Of a stretch of 64,000 nt of DNA, positions 21,700 to 29,907 are shown piece after piece. The notes below the pieces were generated by a model that was given only the letters and a program-made list of their open reading frames with translations, was not told the origin of the DNA and searched no databases. The translations under genes and the position numbers were made by a program. This DNA is from Verrucomicrobiota bacterium. Lineage in GTDB: Bacteria > Verrucomicrobiota > Verrucomicrobiia > Limisphaerales > J093. The stretch covers positions 62,001-126,000 of the forward strand of contig JAKLFY010000003.1 in NCBI GenBank assembly GCA_022710935.1, in the 5' to 3' direction. Positions within the stretch are counted from its first letter, which is position 1, and every line of letters begins with the position of its first letter.

Positions 21700-22485
21700 T
21701 CACGTCTCGCGCGGCCTGTTCATCGCGCCGACAATTCTGCGTGACAGCCAGCGGGGCACGAGCCGCACGGAAAAAGTCAGCAGCCGGTTCCACACCCCTG
21801 GAATCACCACGGCCCGTCTGCGCCGAAACCCGCGGTGCCCGGCCTCCGCCACACTCGATGCCGACATCGTGAGCAACCGGAACATCGGCGTTCTTCGCAT
21901 TTGTGCCGCCTCGCCAAATCCGGTCGCGGTCGGCCCCGGACAAAGCGCCGTGACAGTCACTCCCGTTCCGGACAATTCCTCCGACAGCGCTTCGCTGAAC
22001 GAGAGGACGAAGGCCTTGGACGCGTAGTACACGGCCATGTGCGGGCCGGGCTGGAAGGCCGCCGTCGAGGCGATATTCAGGATCCCGCCGCGCCGACGCG
22101 CGATCATGCCGGGCAGGAAGGTCCGGGTCAGGTGGGTCAGGGTCGTGGCGTTGAGCTGGACCATCTCGAGCTGCCGATCCAGGGGCAGTTGGGCAAAGAG
22201 ACCTTGCGCGCCGAACCCGGCGTTGTTGACGAGAACGTCCACTTCGAGCCCGTCGCGTTCGATCTGGCTGAAGACCCGCGCGGCCCCCTCGGGACACGCC
22301 AGGTCGGCGACGAGGACCACGGCCTCGATGCCGCTGGCCGGACGCAACTGGGTGGCCAGCACTTCGAGCGGATCCCGTCGCCGCGCCACCAACACGAGCC
22401 GGCTTCCGTCCCTGGCAAAGCACCGGGCAAGTTCCTTGCCGATGCCCGACGACGCGCCGGTGATCAGGACGGTCTCAGGTTTCAC
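21700..22485 (-). CDS. Short-chain dehydrogenase/reductase (DltE-like)
   Basis: 261-residue classical SDR. The NAD(P)-binding motif GASSGIG opens the protein, LVNNAGFG supports the fold, the catalytic Ser is in NIASTAAF and the YYASK pair supplies Tyr and Lys. The family acts on varied alcohol/ketone substrates; none can be assigned. The family normally begins near KPETVLITG, favouring GTG 22485; the frame runs on to ATG 22533, but those 16 extra codons cross a tRNA-like repeat and a 14-bp duplication, so they look acquired. It probably once lay directly downstream of tRNA-Gly. Confidence 0.82.
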   Translation of the reverse strand: MKPETVLITGASSGIGKELARCFARDGSRLVLVARRRDPLEVLATQLRPASGIEAVVLVADLACPEGAARVFSQIERDGLEVDVLVNNAGFGAQGLFAQLPLDRQLEMVQLNATTLTHLTRTFLPGMIARRRGGILNIASTAAFQPGPHMAVYYASKAFVLSFSEALSEELSGTGVTVTALCPGPTATGFGEAAQMRRTPMFRLLTMSASSVAEAGHRGFRRRRAVVIPGVWNRLLTFSVRLVPRWLSRRIVGAMNRPRET

Positions 22486-22487
22486 GC

Positions 22488-22517
22488 GAGGATCGGAGCG
22501 GGTGATGGGAACTGAAC
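22488..22517 (+). repeat. Left copy of the tRNA-Gly 3'-end repeat (possible att site)
   Basis: This 30-bp stretch matches 28320-28349 at 27 of 30 positions, with a perfect 17-bp core GGAGCGGGTGATGGGAA (22495-22511 and 28327-28343). The right copy is the 3' end of the tRNA-Gly gene plus its flank. Direct duplication of a tRNA 3' end on the side of that 3' end is the footprint left by tyrosine-recombinase islands. No integrase gene is present between the copies. Confidence 0.7.
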
Positions 22518-22531
22518 TGTGGCAAGCGTAC

Positions 22532-22559
22532 ATCGAAGACCTAAAATCGAAGACCTAAA
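22532..22559 (+). repeat. 14-bp perfect tandem duplication
   Basis: ATCGAAGACCTAAA occurs twice head to tail (22532-22545 and 22546-22559). It overlaps the last codons of a truncated PIN gene and the ATG of the extended SDR frame, and sits 15 nt inside the left repeat of the putative island. It looks like a scar of slippage or deletion at the island edge. Confidence 0.8.
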
Positions 22560-22672
22560 CCCCGATACTGGCATGCAGCTTGGCGCACCGCATGAAGCAA
22601 GTGCTGGCCCTCGTGATGCAGCTCGCCTTTGATACGGAGCGCAATCCAGAAGCTGGTATCCGGGTAGATCAT
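22541..22672 (-). pseudogene. Truncated PIN-domain toxin
   Basis: The 43-codon frame begins MIYPDTSFWIALRIKGELHH, the typical first strand of a VapC-type PIN ribonuclease with its first catalytic Asp. It then stops at TAG after CQYRGLGLRF. Full PIN toxins are about 130 residues with three further acidic residues, all missing here, so it cannot be active. The ATG overlaps the stop of the upstream antitoxin gene (ATGA). Truncation coincides with the 14-bp tandem duplication and the island boundary, suggesting that excision or deletion removed the rest. Confidence 0.75.
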
Positions 22673-22902
22673 CTCAGCGTTCGGAGGAGGGCGACACCGT
22701 CAAACGGCGTCCGCTTTCCGGGGAAGATCTCTTCCGTTTCCTCCCGGATGTCCGCGGCTTTCTTGCCCGGTTTGGCGTGCTTGGCCTTGGTGACCACAAA
22801 AGCGGGCTTGCCCTTCGTGGTGACAAGCAGCGACTCGCCTGGCTTGAGGGCGTGGACCGCGTCCGAGTCGGCGTAGAACTTCCGATTCGTGATCGTCTTC
22901 AC
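22669..22902 (-). CDS. Phd/YefM-like antitoxin
   Basis: 77-residue protein, GTG start at 22902 (MKTITNRKFYADSDAVHALK). The pattern of a short N-terminal region, then PGESLLVTTKGKPAFVVTKA, resembles Phd/YefM/VapB-like antitoxins, whose N-terminus binds DNA and whose C-terminus neutralises a toxin. It overlaps the following PIN gene by 4 nt, the usual toxin-antitoxin layout. Because the toxin is truncated, this is probably an orphan antitoxin. The longer frame to 23025 has an Arg-rich N-terminus unlike the family. Confidence 0.65.
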   Translation of the reverse strand: MKTITNRKFYADSDAVHALKPGESLLVTTKGKPAFVVTKAKHAKPGKKAADIREETEEIFPGKRTPFDGVALLRTLR

Positions 22903-23536
22903 GGCGTCTAACGTAGCCGTCGGCGGACGGACAGCAAGCCTTCCCGATACGTCGTTCAGGCTGCGCTGTCGTCGCGAAACGATCCGCCTCGCTCCGCGGC
23001 GCCGGCACAGCATGTTCTCCTGCACTGCGGCCCGACTTCGGTTAGGAATTCACCACGAAGAACCAAGGGACACGAAGGAGCGTCGATGAGCGGACCCGCT
23101 GCTGTCTTATGGGGAATAGCCGAAATGTCCATCCAGACCTCGGTGCTCGCCTTCGTGCTCTTCGTGCTCTTCGTGGTGAGCCCGGACGAGGATTTGGATT
23201 CGGGACTGGGACCGCTGACGTCCAACGAGGCCTTAGCCCGCCATTGGCCGCCCTGGCGCAACGTCACCGCGAGTCTGACCCGAGGTTGACGCCGAGGCGA
23301 TCATGGCCGGACGTGCCTTGGCCCCGCCGCTTTTTGCGAACAGCCGGCGGCGCGGGTTGCAGGGTAAACCGAAGGTGGCGGTGTGAAGGCTCTGAGGGGG
23401 GGTGACGGGAAGGGTCCGTTCCATGATCCGGCGTGTGTCCGCGTGAGGGTGTGATGTTCGTGCGGGGCAAGGAACGCGTGCGTGCTCTCCTGGCCGCGCG
23501 GTTTCTTCTTGCTCCCGCCTCTCGTCAGAAGCCATC
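22903..23536. other. Intergenic region in the putative island
   Basis: No convincing gene in 634 bp. It contains a long inverted repeat at 23051-23178 and, at about 23265-23285, a short stretch (GAGTCTG...CCGAGGTTGACG) that recurs in degenerate form near 27930-27955 close to the other edge. Open frames here are short and lack family resemblance. Confidence 0.5.
23051..23178. repeat. Imperfect inverted repeat (CACCACGAAG element)
   Basis: The left arm begins CACCACGAAGAACCAAGGGA (23051 onward) and the right arm ends CTCTTCGTGGTG (to 23178). The arms are about 28 nt, imperfect in the middle, and enclose ~70 bp of unique DNA. The right arm itself holds two tandem CTTCGTGCT units. This is the layout of a non-autonomous palindromic element or REP pair. 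Confidence 0.6.
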
Positions 23537-24736
23537 ATGCCAGTATTAGCGGCAGGCAGTTCGGACGCCTGCGACGCGATGGTGACTGGGCGCTGCCGGC
23601 TCAACGAAACCGTTGTGAAACCGAGAAACGTAGTGATGCTCGTTGCTGGTCTCTGCGCGGGCATAATCCTCGTGGGTTTGGGTATCTACATAGGGAGTAA
23701 GCGCCACATGGTCACCGGCTCGACCAACGCATCCCCGGCGAGCGATGGAGCATCTCGCCCGGCATCGTCTTCTGCGGAATCCAAGTGGAGGATAAGAGCT
23801 ACTCCTGACACAATCAACGACTGCACCAACTACTTCATCTGGGTGCGCTCCGAGGAGAAAGTGGTATTCCAGCGGTCCGAGGCCGGCTACGCGCGGTACA
23901 ATATCATGTTGGATGAGGATGGCTTGACGGACTCGGTCTGGTTCCCTGGGCGTACGGGAGCTGGGGAATCTGACCCCTACCAGTATCGGGTCGACAAGAA
24001 CGAGGCCGAAACCATGTACCTGGGAGTATCGAAGGGGCGAGATGGCGATGATGTTTTGTTGTACTTGTTCTCGCCAACGGCGGCATACAAAGACTGGAAG
24101 GTGCTGCGGGTTCGCGTCGGCAGCGCTGAGGCCACCTTCGATCTCACAGGTCTTGGGGAGGCAGTCAAGGGTCTCGACGGCGAATGGCGAAGGCGCTTGG
24201 CAGTCGAGCGGGCTGAACACGAGGAACAGCAGAGCAGTCGCAGGGCGCAGCCCGCGACGCAGGCCGCGGACGAGCGGAAGCCGATGACCGAGCAAGAAAG
24301 GGTGGACCAGTTGAAGAGGCAGAGCACATCGCTCCCTTCGGCACAGTATGATCTCGCACTGCGTTATCTCGAAGGCCGCGGCGTTCAACAGGACACGAAT
24401 GAGGCGCGCCGTCTGTTGAAGCTCGCGACTGCCGGCGGATACAAACCTGCCGTCGAGTTGGCGACGGTCGAGTTTTTGAAGGAACGCGCTCGCCAGGGTT
24501 CGGCGTGGGCGGCCCATGAACTTGCGCTTTGCTATCTCGAAGGCCGCAGTGTCGAGGCGGACAGCAAAGAGGCGATCCGCCTATTGAAAGCTGCGGCTGC
24601 CGCCGGCCACGAGGCCGCTGCCAGGAAGTTGAAGGAACTGGAGGCTGCGCGAGCTGCAACGCCCGTCCAGACGAACGTTCCTGGCCCCACAGCAGCGCCG
24701 GAGCCTAGCGCGGATGGGCGCAAGGACGGTACCTGA
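23537..24736 (+). CDS. Membrane-anchored Sel1-repeat protein
   Basis: About 399 residues with one membrane helix (NVVMLVAGLCAGIILVGLGI, residues ~31-50), then a ~170-residue domain of unknown type, a charged linker, and two Sel1-like helical repeats: AQYDLALRYLEGRGVQQD with ARRLLKLA, and AAHELALCYLEGRSVEAD with AIRLLKAA. Sel1 repeats mediate protein-protein contacts. Start candidates are ATG 23537, 23579 and 23636; the first is kept with low certainty. It lies inside the putative tRNA-Gly island and has no obvious partner; function unknown. Confidence 0.7.
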   Translation: MPVLAAGSSDACDAMVTGRCRLNETVVKPRNVVMLVAGLCAGIILVGLGIYIGSKRHMVTGSTNASPASDGASRPASSSAESKWRIRATPDTINDCTNYFIWVRSEEKVVFQRSEAGYARYNIMLDEDGLTDSVWFPGRTGAGESDPYQYRVDKNEAETMYLGVSKGRDGDDVLLYLFSPTAAYKDWKVLRVRVGSAEATFDLTGLGEAVKGLDGEWRRRLAVERAEHEEQQSSRRAQPATQAADERKPMTEQERVDQLKRQSTSLPSAQYDLALRYLEGRGVQQDTNEARRLLKLATAGGYKPAVELATVEFLKERARQGSAWAAHELALCYLEGRSVEADSKEAIRLLKAAAAAGHEAAARKLKELEAARAATPVQTNVPGPTAAPEPSADGRKDGT

Positions 24737-24886
24737 CACGTCCAGGATGCTGCGCTCGGTGGCAACCGCTCAAAACCCCTCCGGGACACCCTGCGCCGGC
24801 GGCGGGTGTCCTTTCGAACCAGGCGACCCAATCGACACCCAGGATCGTCCTTTACGGCTTTCTGCGTTTCTGGCTAGCTGTTCATC

Positions 24887-26266
24887 ATGAAGTGGATCCG
24901 ATTCATCGCCACCGGTGTGTTCATCGCGTCCACCTTCGCCGCGTTCGCGCAACCGACAACACCGCCTGTGAACGTTTGGGCTTGGGGAGACAAAACGAGT
25001 CTTCTGGTGAGTGAAATGCCAAAGGACCTGACCAACGCGATCAGCGTTTCGCTCGGAGAAGGTCCCATCGGACTCGCGGCAAGAGCGGACGGCACCGTAG
25101 TGGCGTGGGGTTCGTTTCCACAGGTTCCCGCTGAGTTGACGAACGCGCTTGCGGTTGCGGCAGGGGCCAATCACTGTGTCGCACTTCGCAGCGACGGAAC
25201 GGTCCTGCACTGGGGTCAGAAGGATTACCAAGGCTGCGACGTGTGCGACGTTCCCCCAGGGTTGAGCAACGTGGTCGCCATAGCCGTCGGCCACGGGCAC
25301 AACCTCGCTCTCAGAATCGACGGAAGCGTGGTCGCTTGGGGCCGGAACGGAGACTACGAATGTGACGTGCCGCCGAGCCTCACCAATGCCGTCGCAGTGG
25401 CGGCAGGCGGGTATGCGAGCTTGGCCTTGCGCGATGACGGCACTGTCGTGGCGTGGGGGAATAACGTGGGCCACCGAAATGAAGTGCCTCCCGGTTTGAG
25501 TAACGTTGTCGCTATCGCTGCTGGCTATCAGCACAACCTCGCCGTTCGAGCTGACGGCAACGTCGTCGCTTGGGGCGACAACAATACGGGCGAATGCGAT
25601 GTGCCGTCGAATGCGACGAACGTTGTGGCCGTCGACGCGGGCCATTACCACAGTCTCGCGCTGCGGGCTGACGGGACTGTCGTTGCGTGGGGTTGGAACG
25701 CTGACGGCCAATGCGACGTGCCTCTGGACTTGCCGAGGGCGCTGGCGGTCTCGGCGGGAGGGTCCAGCAACATGGCACTCGTTGATCCGACACAGGCTGG
25801 CGCACCGCCAACCATTCTGGTCCAGCCGAGGAGCCAAACCGTAGCCATCGGCTCCACTGTCTACTTCTCGGTGGGCACCATTGCCTCCGGACTCCTCAGA
25901 TTTCAGTGGTACTTTGACGGAAACCTCATCCCCGAGGCAACGACTCGCGTGCTCTCGATACCGAGCGCGCAGACGTTCCATTCCGGCGCCTACTCCGTCA
26001 CGGTGTCGAACGCGGCGGGTGACACCGTTAGCGTCCCCGCCATGCTGAGTGTTTTGCCGGGTTTGACCGTCACGATGGTTCCCGCGATCAGCCTCGCCGG
26101 AACGGTTGGACTGTCTTACCGGATCGAGTACGTCAATGCCGTCGGTCCCGTTGGCGACTGGAAGGAACTTGCGACCGTCACCGTTACGAACACAGGCCAG
26201 TTCTACTTCGACGTGTCCGCCATCGGCCAGCCCCTGCGGTTCTACCGGCTGGTGGAATTGCCGTAA
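24887..26266 (+). CDS. Secreted RCC1-repeat and immunoglobulin-like domain protein
   Basis: 459-residue exported protein with a clean signal peptide (FIATGVFIASTFAAFAQ). Residues ~28-305 hold about seven RCC1-type beta-propeller repeats, each built around ALRxDGTVVAWG and GLSNVVAIAAG. An Ig-like domain (PPTILVQPRSQTVAIGSTVY...GAYSVTVSNAAG) and a C-terminal segment ending YRLVELP follow; that ending is common in exported proteins of this phylum. Probably cell-surface. It ends 13 nt before a zinc-ribbon membrane protein on the same strand. Confidence 0.85.
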   Translation: MKWIRFIATGVFIASTFAAFAQPTTPPVNVWAWGDKTSLLVSEMPKDLTNAISVSLGEGPIGLAARADGTVVAWGSFPQVPAELTNALAVAAGANHCVALRSDGTVLHWGQKDYQGCDVCDVPPGLSNVVAIAVGHGHNLALRIDGSVVAWGRNGDYECDVPPSLTNAVAVAAGGYASLALRDDGTVVAWGNNVGHRNEVPPGLSNVVAIAAGYQHNLAVRADGNVVAWGDNNTGECDVPSNATNVVAVDAGHYHSLALRADGTVVAWGWNADGQCDVPLDLPRALAVSAGGSSNMALVDPTQAGAPPTILVQPRSQTVAIGSTVYFSVGTIASGLLRFQWYFDGNLIPEATTRVLSIPSAQTFHSGAYSVTVSNAAGDTVSVPAMLSVLPGLTVTMVPAISLAGTVGLSYRIEYVNAVGPVGDWKELATVTVTNTGQFYFDVSAIGQPLRFYRLVELP

Positions 26267-26279
26267 CCGTCGCAGAGCA

Positions 26280-26873
26280 ATGAAAACCGAATGCACTCAC
26301 TGTGGCGGCCAAATCGAGTTTGAAGAGGATTCCAGCGGCCTGGACGCGCCCTGCCCGGACTGTGGCCAGATGACCCGCCTGACACCTGGACTCCACAAGG
26401 TGAATCCGCCGCGAACTTCGCCAGCACCCCCACCCATTCCGCAGCCCACGCCGCCGCCCCTGTCGTTATCATCGGTAGAGCAGGTTTTCCTGGAGGAAGG
26501 CGGCGTCGTTTTTACGAGAACTCGGTTCGTTTGTGGAAGAGGGACCTTTTTGCTGTCAGGCGTCACGTCCATTCGAGAGTACATGATCCGGCCAGAGAAA
26601 GGGGGGGTGATCGCCCTACTCCTACTCGGCTTTCTGCTCCTCTCGCTCGGCGTGATGTTGTTCTCCTCGCACTGGCTCGCAGGCGCTGTCCCTACACTCA
26701 TCGGGTGCGGAATGATCGTTCTCGGTATTGTTTACGATAAACGTCTGAAGCCAAAGTACGCGGTGATGCTGACGACTGCGGCACAAGAAGTCCGAACGCT
26801 CGAAAGTCGTGACCGGGCCTTCATTGCGCGCGTGCTCGCTGCTCTGAATCAAGCTGTCATTGCTCGCGGCTAG
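26280..26873 (+). CDS. Zinc-ribbon membrane protein (DUF6232-like)
   Basis: 197 residues. Two CxxC pairs (CTHCGGQIEFEEDSSGLDAP, then CPDC) form an N-terminal zinc ribbon. A proline-rich linker follows, then a domain beginning VFLEEGGVVFTRTRFVCGRG that resembles DUF6232. It carries two membrane helices (VIALLLLGFLLLSLGVMLF and VPTLIGCGMIVLGIV). Function is not known. ATG 26280 is chosen because it opens the zinc ribbon; the upstream frame lies within the RCC1 gene. It is probably co-transcribed with that gene. Confidence 0.7.
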   Translation: MKTECTHCGGQIEFEEDSSGLDAPCPDCGQMTRLTPGLHKVNPPRTSPAPPPIPQPTPPPLSLSSVEQVFLEEGGVVFTRTRFVCGRGTFLLSGVTSIREYMIRPEKGGVIALLLLGFLLLSLGVMLFSSHWLAGAVPTLIGCGMIVLGIVYDKRLKPKYAVMLTTAAQEVRTLESRDRAFIARVLAALNQAVIARG

Positions 26874-27192
26874 GCCCGTCCGATTGGGACGGCGGAGAAG
26901 CCGGTCACGTCGCGTAACCCAATTCGCCAGCAACGCGTCCAACAGTCAATGAGCTTAGCGTGACCAAGCGTGGTTGGGTGGTTCTGATCGAGACCGTCAC
27001 CCGAGGCGCTGGACTTGCTGCCTGGCAGGCGCGCCGGCGCGTTGTTCCGAACCGTCTGGTGGGGGGGACACCCGGCGCAACTGCGGCGCGCCACAGGCGA
27101 CTCTGGCGGCCCGGTTCGCCGCCGCCTTGGCTTCAACGGCGCCGTGCCTGGCATTGACAGCGGCGGCTGATCGCCCGACATTGCGCCCGGTT
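26874..27192. other. Intergenic region before a toxin-antitoxin locus
   Basis: About 320 bp with no gene I can support. The frame running into the small antitoxin ORF from 26974 is Arg/Pro/Ala-rich and looks like translated non-coding DNA. No strong palindrome or promoter is evident. Confidence 0.4.
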
Positions 27193-27393
27193 ATGCGTGA
27201 GCACGTCGCCAAGAACAAGACCGAGTACCCGGACCGCACCCACGGCAGCGTGGTGGCCGCCAAGGTCCGCAAGCTCGCCAACCGGTTGACGGCGGACGCG
27301 CGCCGCGCTCATCTGGACGCCGCAATGGCGAAAATCTATGGCGGCTCCAATGCCGAGAAAACAGCTCTCGCTCGACGCGAATCTGGTGTTTGA
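27193..27393 (+). CDS. Small putative antitoxin paired with a PIN toxin
   Basis: 66-residue basic protein (MREHVAKNKTEYPDRTHGSV...). It contains VAAKVRKLANRLTADARRAH and AMAKIYGGSNAEKTALA. It does not match an antitoxin family I can name. It ends inside the following PIN-domain gene (44-nt overlap), the arrangement expected for an antitoxin upstream of its toxin. ATG 27193 is chosen because the conserved-looking part begins there. Role is inferred from position, size and charge only. Confidence 0.55.
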   Translation: MREHVAKNKTEYPDRTHGSVVAAKVRKLANRLTADARRAHLDAAMAKIYGGSNAEKTALARRESGV

Positions 27394-27841
27394 CCTCGCT
27401 GAGGAACGGGACTTCGCCCACGAGTTCCGCGAAGTGTTCCTGGGTCGGGGTTATCGGTTGTTCCTGCCTCCCACCGCTCTGATTGAACTGGACTTTCTCA
27501 GCGCCGAGGGCGGCACGTCTGCCGAAAGAGCCCTGGCGCGTGAGGGGTTGCTGAATCTGAGACGCTGGGGCATCCACCCGTTCGATCTTGACTCGACAGC
27601 CGAAGGTGTCGCCCGGCGGTTTGCGGGCCGCATTCGCGAGCTGCGGTTGGTCCCCGAGGAGGAGGTAAACGACGGGCTCATCCTCGCCGAGACTTCGCTG
27701 GCGGACATCCCCTTGCTCATCACGTCTGACCGACACCTGTTGGACGCGGACGAGGAAACGCTGCTCCTGGCTTTTCACGACGCCGACCTGCCGCCCGTCC
27801 ATCCAGTCCACCCCAGGAGGCTGTTGCGCGCGCTACGGTGA
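27350..27841 (+). CDS. PIN-domain protein (probable ribonuclease toxin)
   Basis: 163-residue PIN domain with the four acidic residues of the active site apparently present: Asp9 (SLDANLVFD), Glu46 (ALIELDFL), Asp108 (EVNDGLILAE) and Asp127 (ITSDRHLL). PIN toxins cleave tRNA, rRNA or mRNA with Mg2+. ATG 27350 opens at the first strand; ATG 27338 adds four residues. It overlaps the small ORF upstream, so the two probably form a toxin-antitoxin module. Located inside the putative tRNA-Gly island, where such modules stabilise DNA. Confidence 0.75.
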   Translation: MPRKQLSLDANLVFDLAEERDFAHEFREVFLGRGYRLFLPPTALIELDFLSAEGGTSAERALAREGLLNLRRWGIHPFDLDSTAEGVARRFAGRIRELRLVPEEEVNDGLILAETSLADIPLLITSDRHLLDADEETLLLAFHDADLPPVHPVHPRRLLRALR

Positions 27842-28319
27842 GCTGCGGGGGCTCAATGTTGGACGCGCCTCGGGGGTGTGACTCTTCCCCTGGATCAAAA
27901 CGCGTCCTGGGGCATCCTGGAGCAACCTCAATGTGAGTCTGGCCGAGGTTGACGGCGAGGTCCACCACCGCAACCGTTGGCCAACCGCCCGCCGGAAGTG
28001 GAAACCGTTCGCGCCCCAAGGCGAAGAAACCGGCGGTTCGGCGCGAAACCGAAGGCCGCCCTGGCCGAATGAAGGCCCGACCGGGAGAGGTCCGCATCCG
28101 CATCCAAAGCCCATCATTGCCGCCAAACACGGCCCCCGGCTGGCCCGTGGCGCGATTCCTCTGACCCGCGCGGTATCCTGACACCCCCCCGAAATCCCGA
28201 CTGTCACAGGGACTTCGCGAGCTTCAAACACGGGTGAACATGTTAGCATTTGGCGTTAGCAGTTTGCCTTTTTGCGAGCCGGCAACATGCAGCAAACCCT
28301 TGATTTTATTGGCGATTGT
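27842..28319. other. Intergenic region between the PIN gene and tRNA-Gly
   Basis: About 480 bp without a supportable gene. The plus-strand frame near 27933-28181 (AEVDGEVHHRNRWPTARRKW...) resembles degenerate repeat-type sequence common in this phylum and is not a known protein. The last ~100 bp before the tRNA are more AT-rich (around 28240-28320) and would hold the 3' flank of the tRNA gene. No integrase remnant is recognisable. Confidence 0.4.
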
Positions 28320-28325
28320 GAGGAT

Positions 28326-28399
<74 letters not shown>

Positions 28400-28461
28400 A
28401 ACAGCCCGACCATACCGGCCGCGCTTGCGTTGTCAATTCGGGAGCGTATAAGCTCCGCCCG

Positions 28462-29907
28462 ATGAACTCGCTGCTCCTGCTTCAAGGTCGCGTGATCGAT
28501 CCCAGCCAGGGCCTGGACGCAGTCACCGATATTCTGATCCGGGACGGCGAAGTGGCGGCCCTTGGCCCGGATGCCGCCGCCCAGGCGCCGCCCGACGCCG
28601 AGCGCCTCGACGCCACCGGCAAGGTCGTCTGTCCCGGGCTCATCGATCTGCACGTGCATCTGCGCGAGCCCGGACAGAACAGCAAGGAGACCATCGCCAC
28701 CGGCACGGCCGCGGCAGCCAAGGGCGGATTCACGTCGGTGGTCTGCATGCCCAACACGGTGCCGCCCATCGACAGCCCCAGCACAGTCGCCCTGGTCCAT
28801 GAACGCGTCGCCAGCGAAGGCCGTGTCAACGTGTACGTGGCCGGCGCCATCAGCAAAGGGCTGGCCGGCGAGGAACTGGGCCCGATGGGCTCGCTCAGAG
28901 GGGCCGGGGTGGTCGCCGTCACCGATGACGGACGCTGCATCCAGAATAACGAGCTGATGCGCCGCGCCCTCGAATACTCGACCATGTTCGACCTGCTGGT
29001 GATGGACCACTGCCAGGACAACTCGATCGTCACCGACGGCGTCGCCCACGAAGGCTATTACAGCGCCATGCTCGGCCTGCGCGGCTGGCCGGCCGCCGGC
29101 GAGGAGTTGATCGTGGCGCGCAACATTCTGCTGGCCGAGCGCACCGGCGCGCGCGTCCATTGCCAGCACATCAGCAGCGCCGGCAGCGTCCGCCTCCTGC
29201 GCAAGGCCAGGGAACAGGGCCTGCCCGTCTCCGGCGAGGCGTGTCCGCACCACTTCACGCTCACGGACGCAGCCCTCGCCGGGAGCGAGGAGTTCTGGCG
29301 CGAGGACGGCCAGGAGGTGCTGATCTCGCGCAAGACCTCCGCCGCCCTCCCCTTCTGGCCGGCGTACGACACCCATGTCAAAATGAACCCGCCGGTCCGC
29401 TCGGCGGCGGACCGCGAGGCGCTGCTCGAAGCGCTGGCCGACGGCACCATCGAGGTGATCTCGAGCGACCATGCGCCGCACTGCAACTACGAAAAGGACG
29501 TCGAGTTCGACTACGCGCCGTTCGGCATCACAGGCCTCGAGACCGAGCTGGCGCTGGCCCTGATGCAGCTTTACCACGCCAAACGCCTCGCCCTAAACGA
29601 TCTCATCGCGCGGTTCACGACCGGCCCGGCCCGATTGTTGAAATTGACCGGGAAAGCGTCGCTCAAACCGGGCAGCGACGGCGACGTCACCGTCTTCGAT
29701 CCGGATGTCGAGTGGGAGTTCCGCCGCGAACACACGGCCAGCAAATCCTGCAACAGCCCGTTCTACGGCTGGCCGATGAAGGGCAAGGCGCTCGCCACAA
29801 TCGTCGCCGGACGGATCGTCTGGCGCGACCCCGACAGCGCCGCCTCTGGATCGATCCAACAGCAGAATCAGACAACCCCCACCTCAAAGAGAAAGAAACA
29901 AACATGA
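28462..29907 (+). CDS. pyrC: Dihydroorotase PyrC
   Basis: 481-residue class I dihydroorotase of the amidohydrolase superfamily. It interconverts carbamoyl-aspartate and dihydroorotate, third step of pyrimidine synthesis. Zinc ligands are visible: DLHVHLREPGQ, the HCQHISSAGS region, and VISSDHAPHCNYEKD with the catalytic Asp. ATG 28462 starts directly at the fold (MNSLLLLQGRVIDP); the longer frame crosses the tRNA and is false. The tail after WRDPDSAASG is Ser/Gln/Thr-rich and unusual; it ends in ATGA, overlapping a thioredoxin-like gene by 4 nt. Confidence 0.92.
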   Translation: MNSLLLLQGRVIDPSQGLDAVTDILIRDGEVAALGPDAAAQAPPDAERLDATGKVVCPGLIDLHVHLREPGQNSKETIATGTAAAAKGGFTSVVCMPNTVPPIDSPSTVALVHERVASEGRVNVYVAGAISKGLAGEELGPMGSLRGAGVVAVTDDGRCIQNNELMRRALEYSTMFDLLVMDHCQDNSIVTDGVAHEGYYSAMLGLRGWPAAGEELIVARNILLAERTGARVHCQHISSAGSVRLLRKAREQGLPVSGEACPHHFTLTDAALAGSEEFWREDGQEVLISRKTSAALPFWPAYDTHVKMNPPVRSAADREALLEALADGTIEVISSDHAPHCNYEKDVEFDYAPFGITGLETELALALMQLYHAKRLALNDLIARFTTGPARLLKLTGKASLKPGSDGDVTVFDPDVEWEFRREHTASKSCNSPFYGWPMKGKALATIVAGRIVWRDPDSAASGSIQQQNQTTPTSKRKKQT

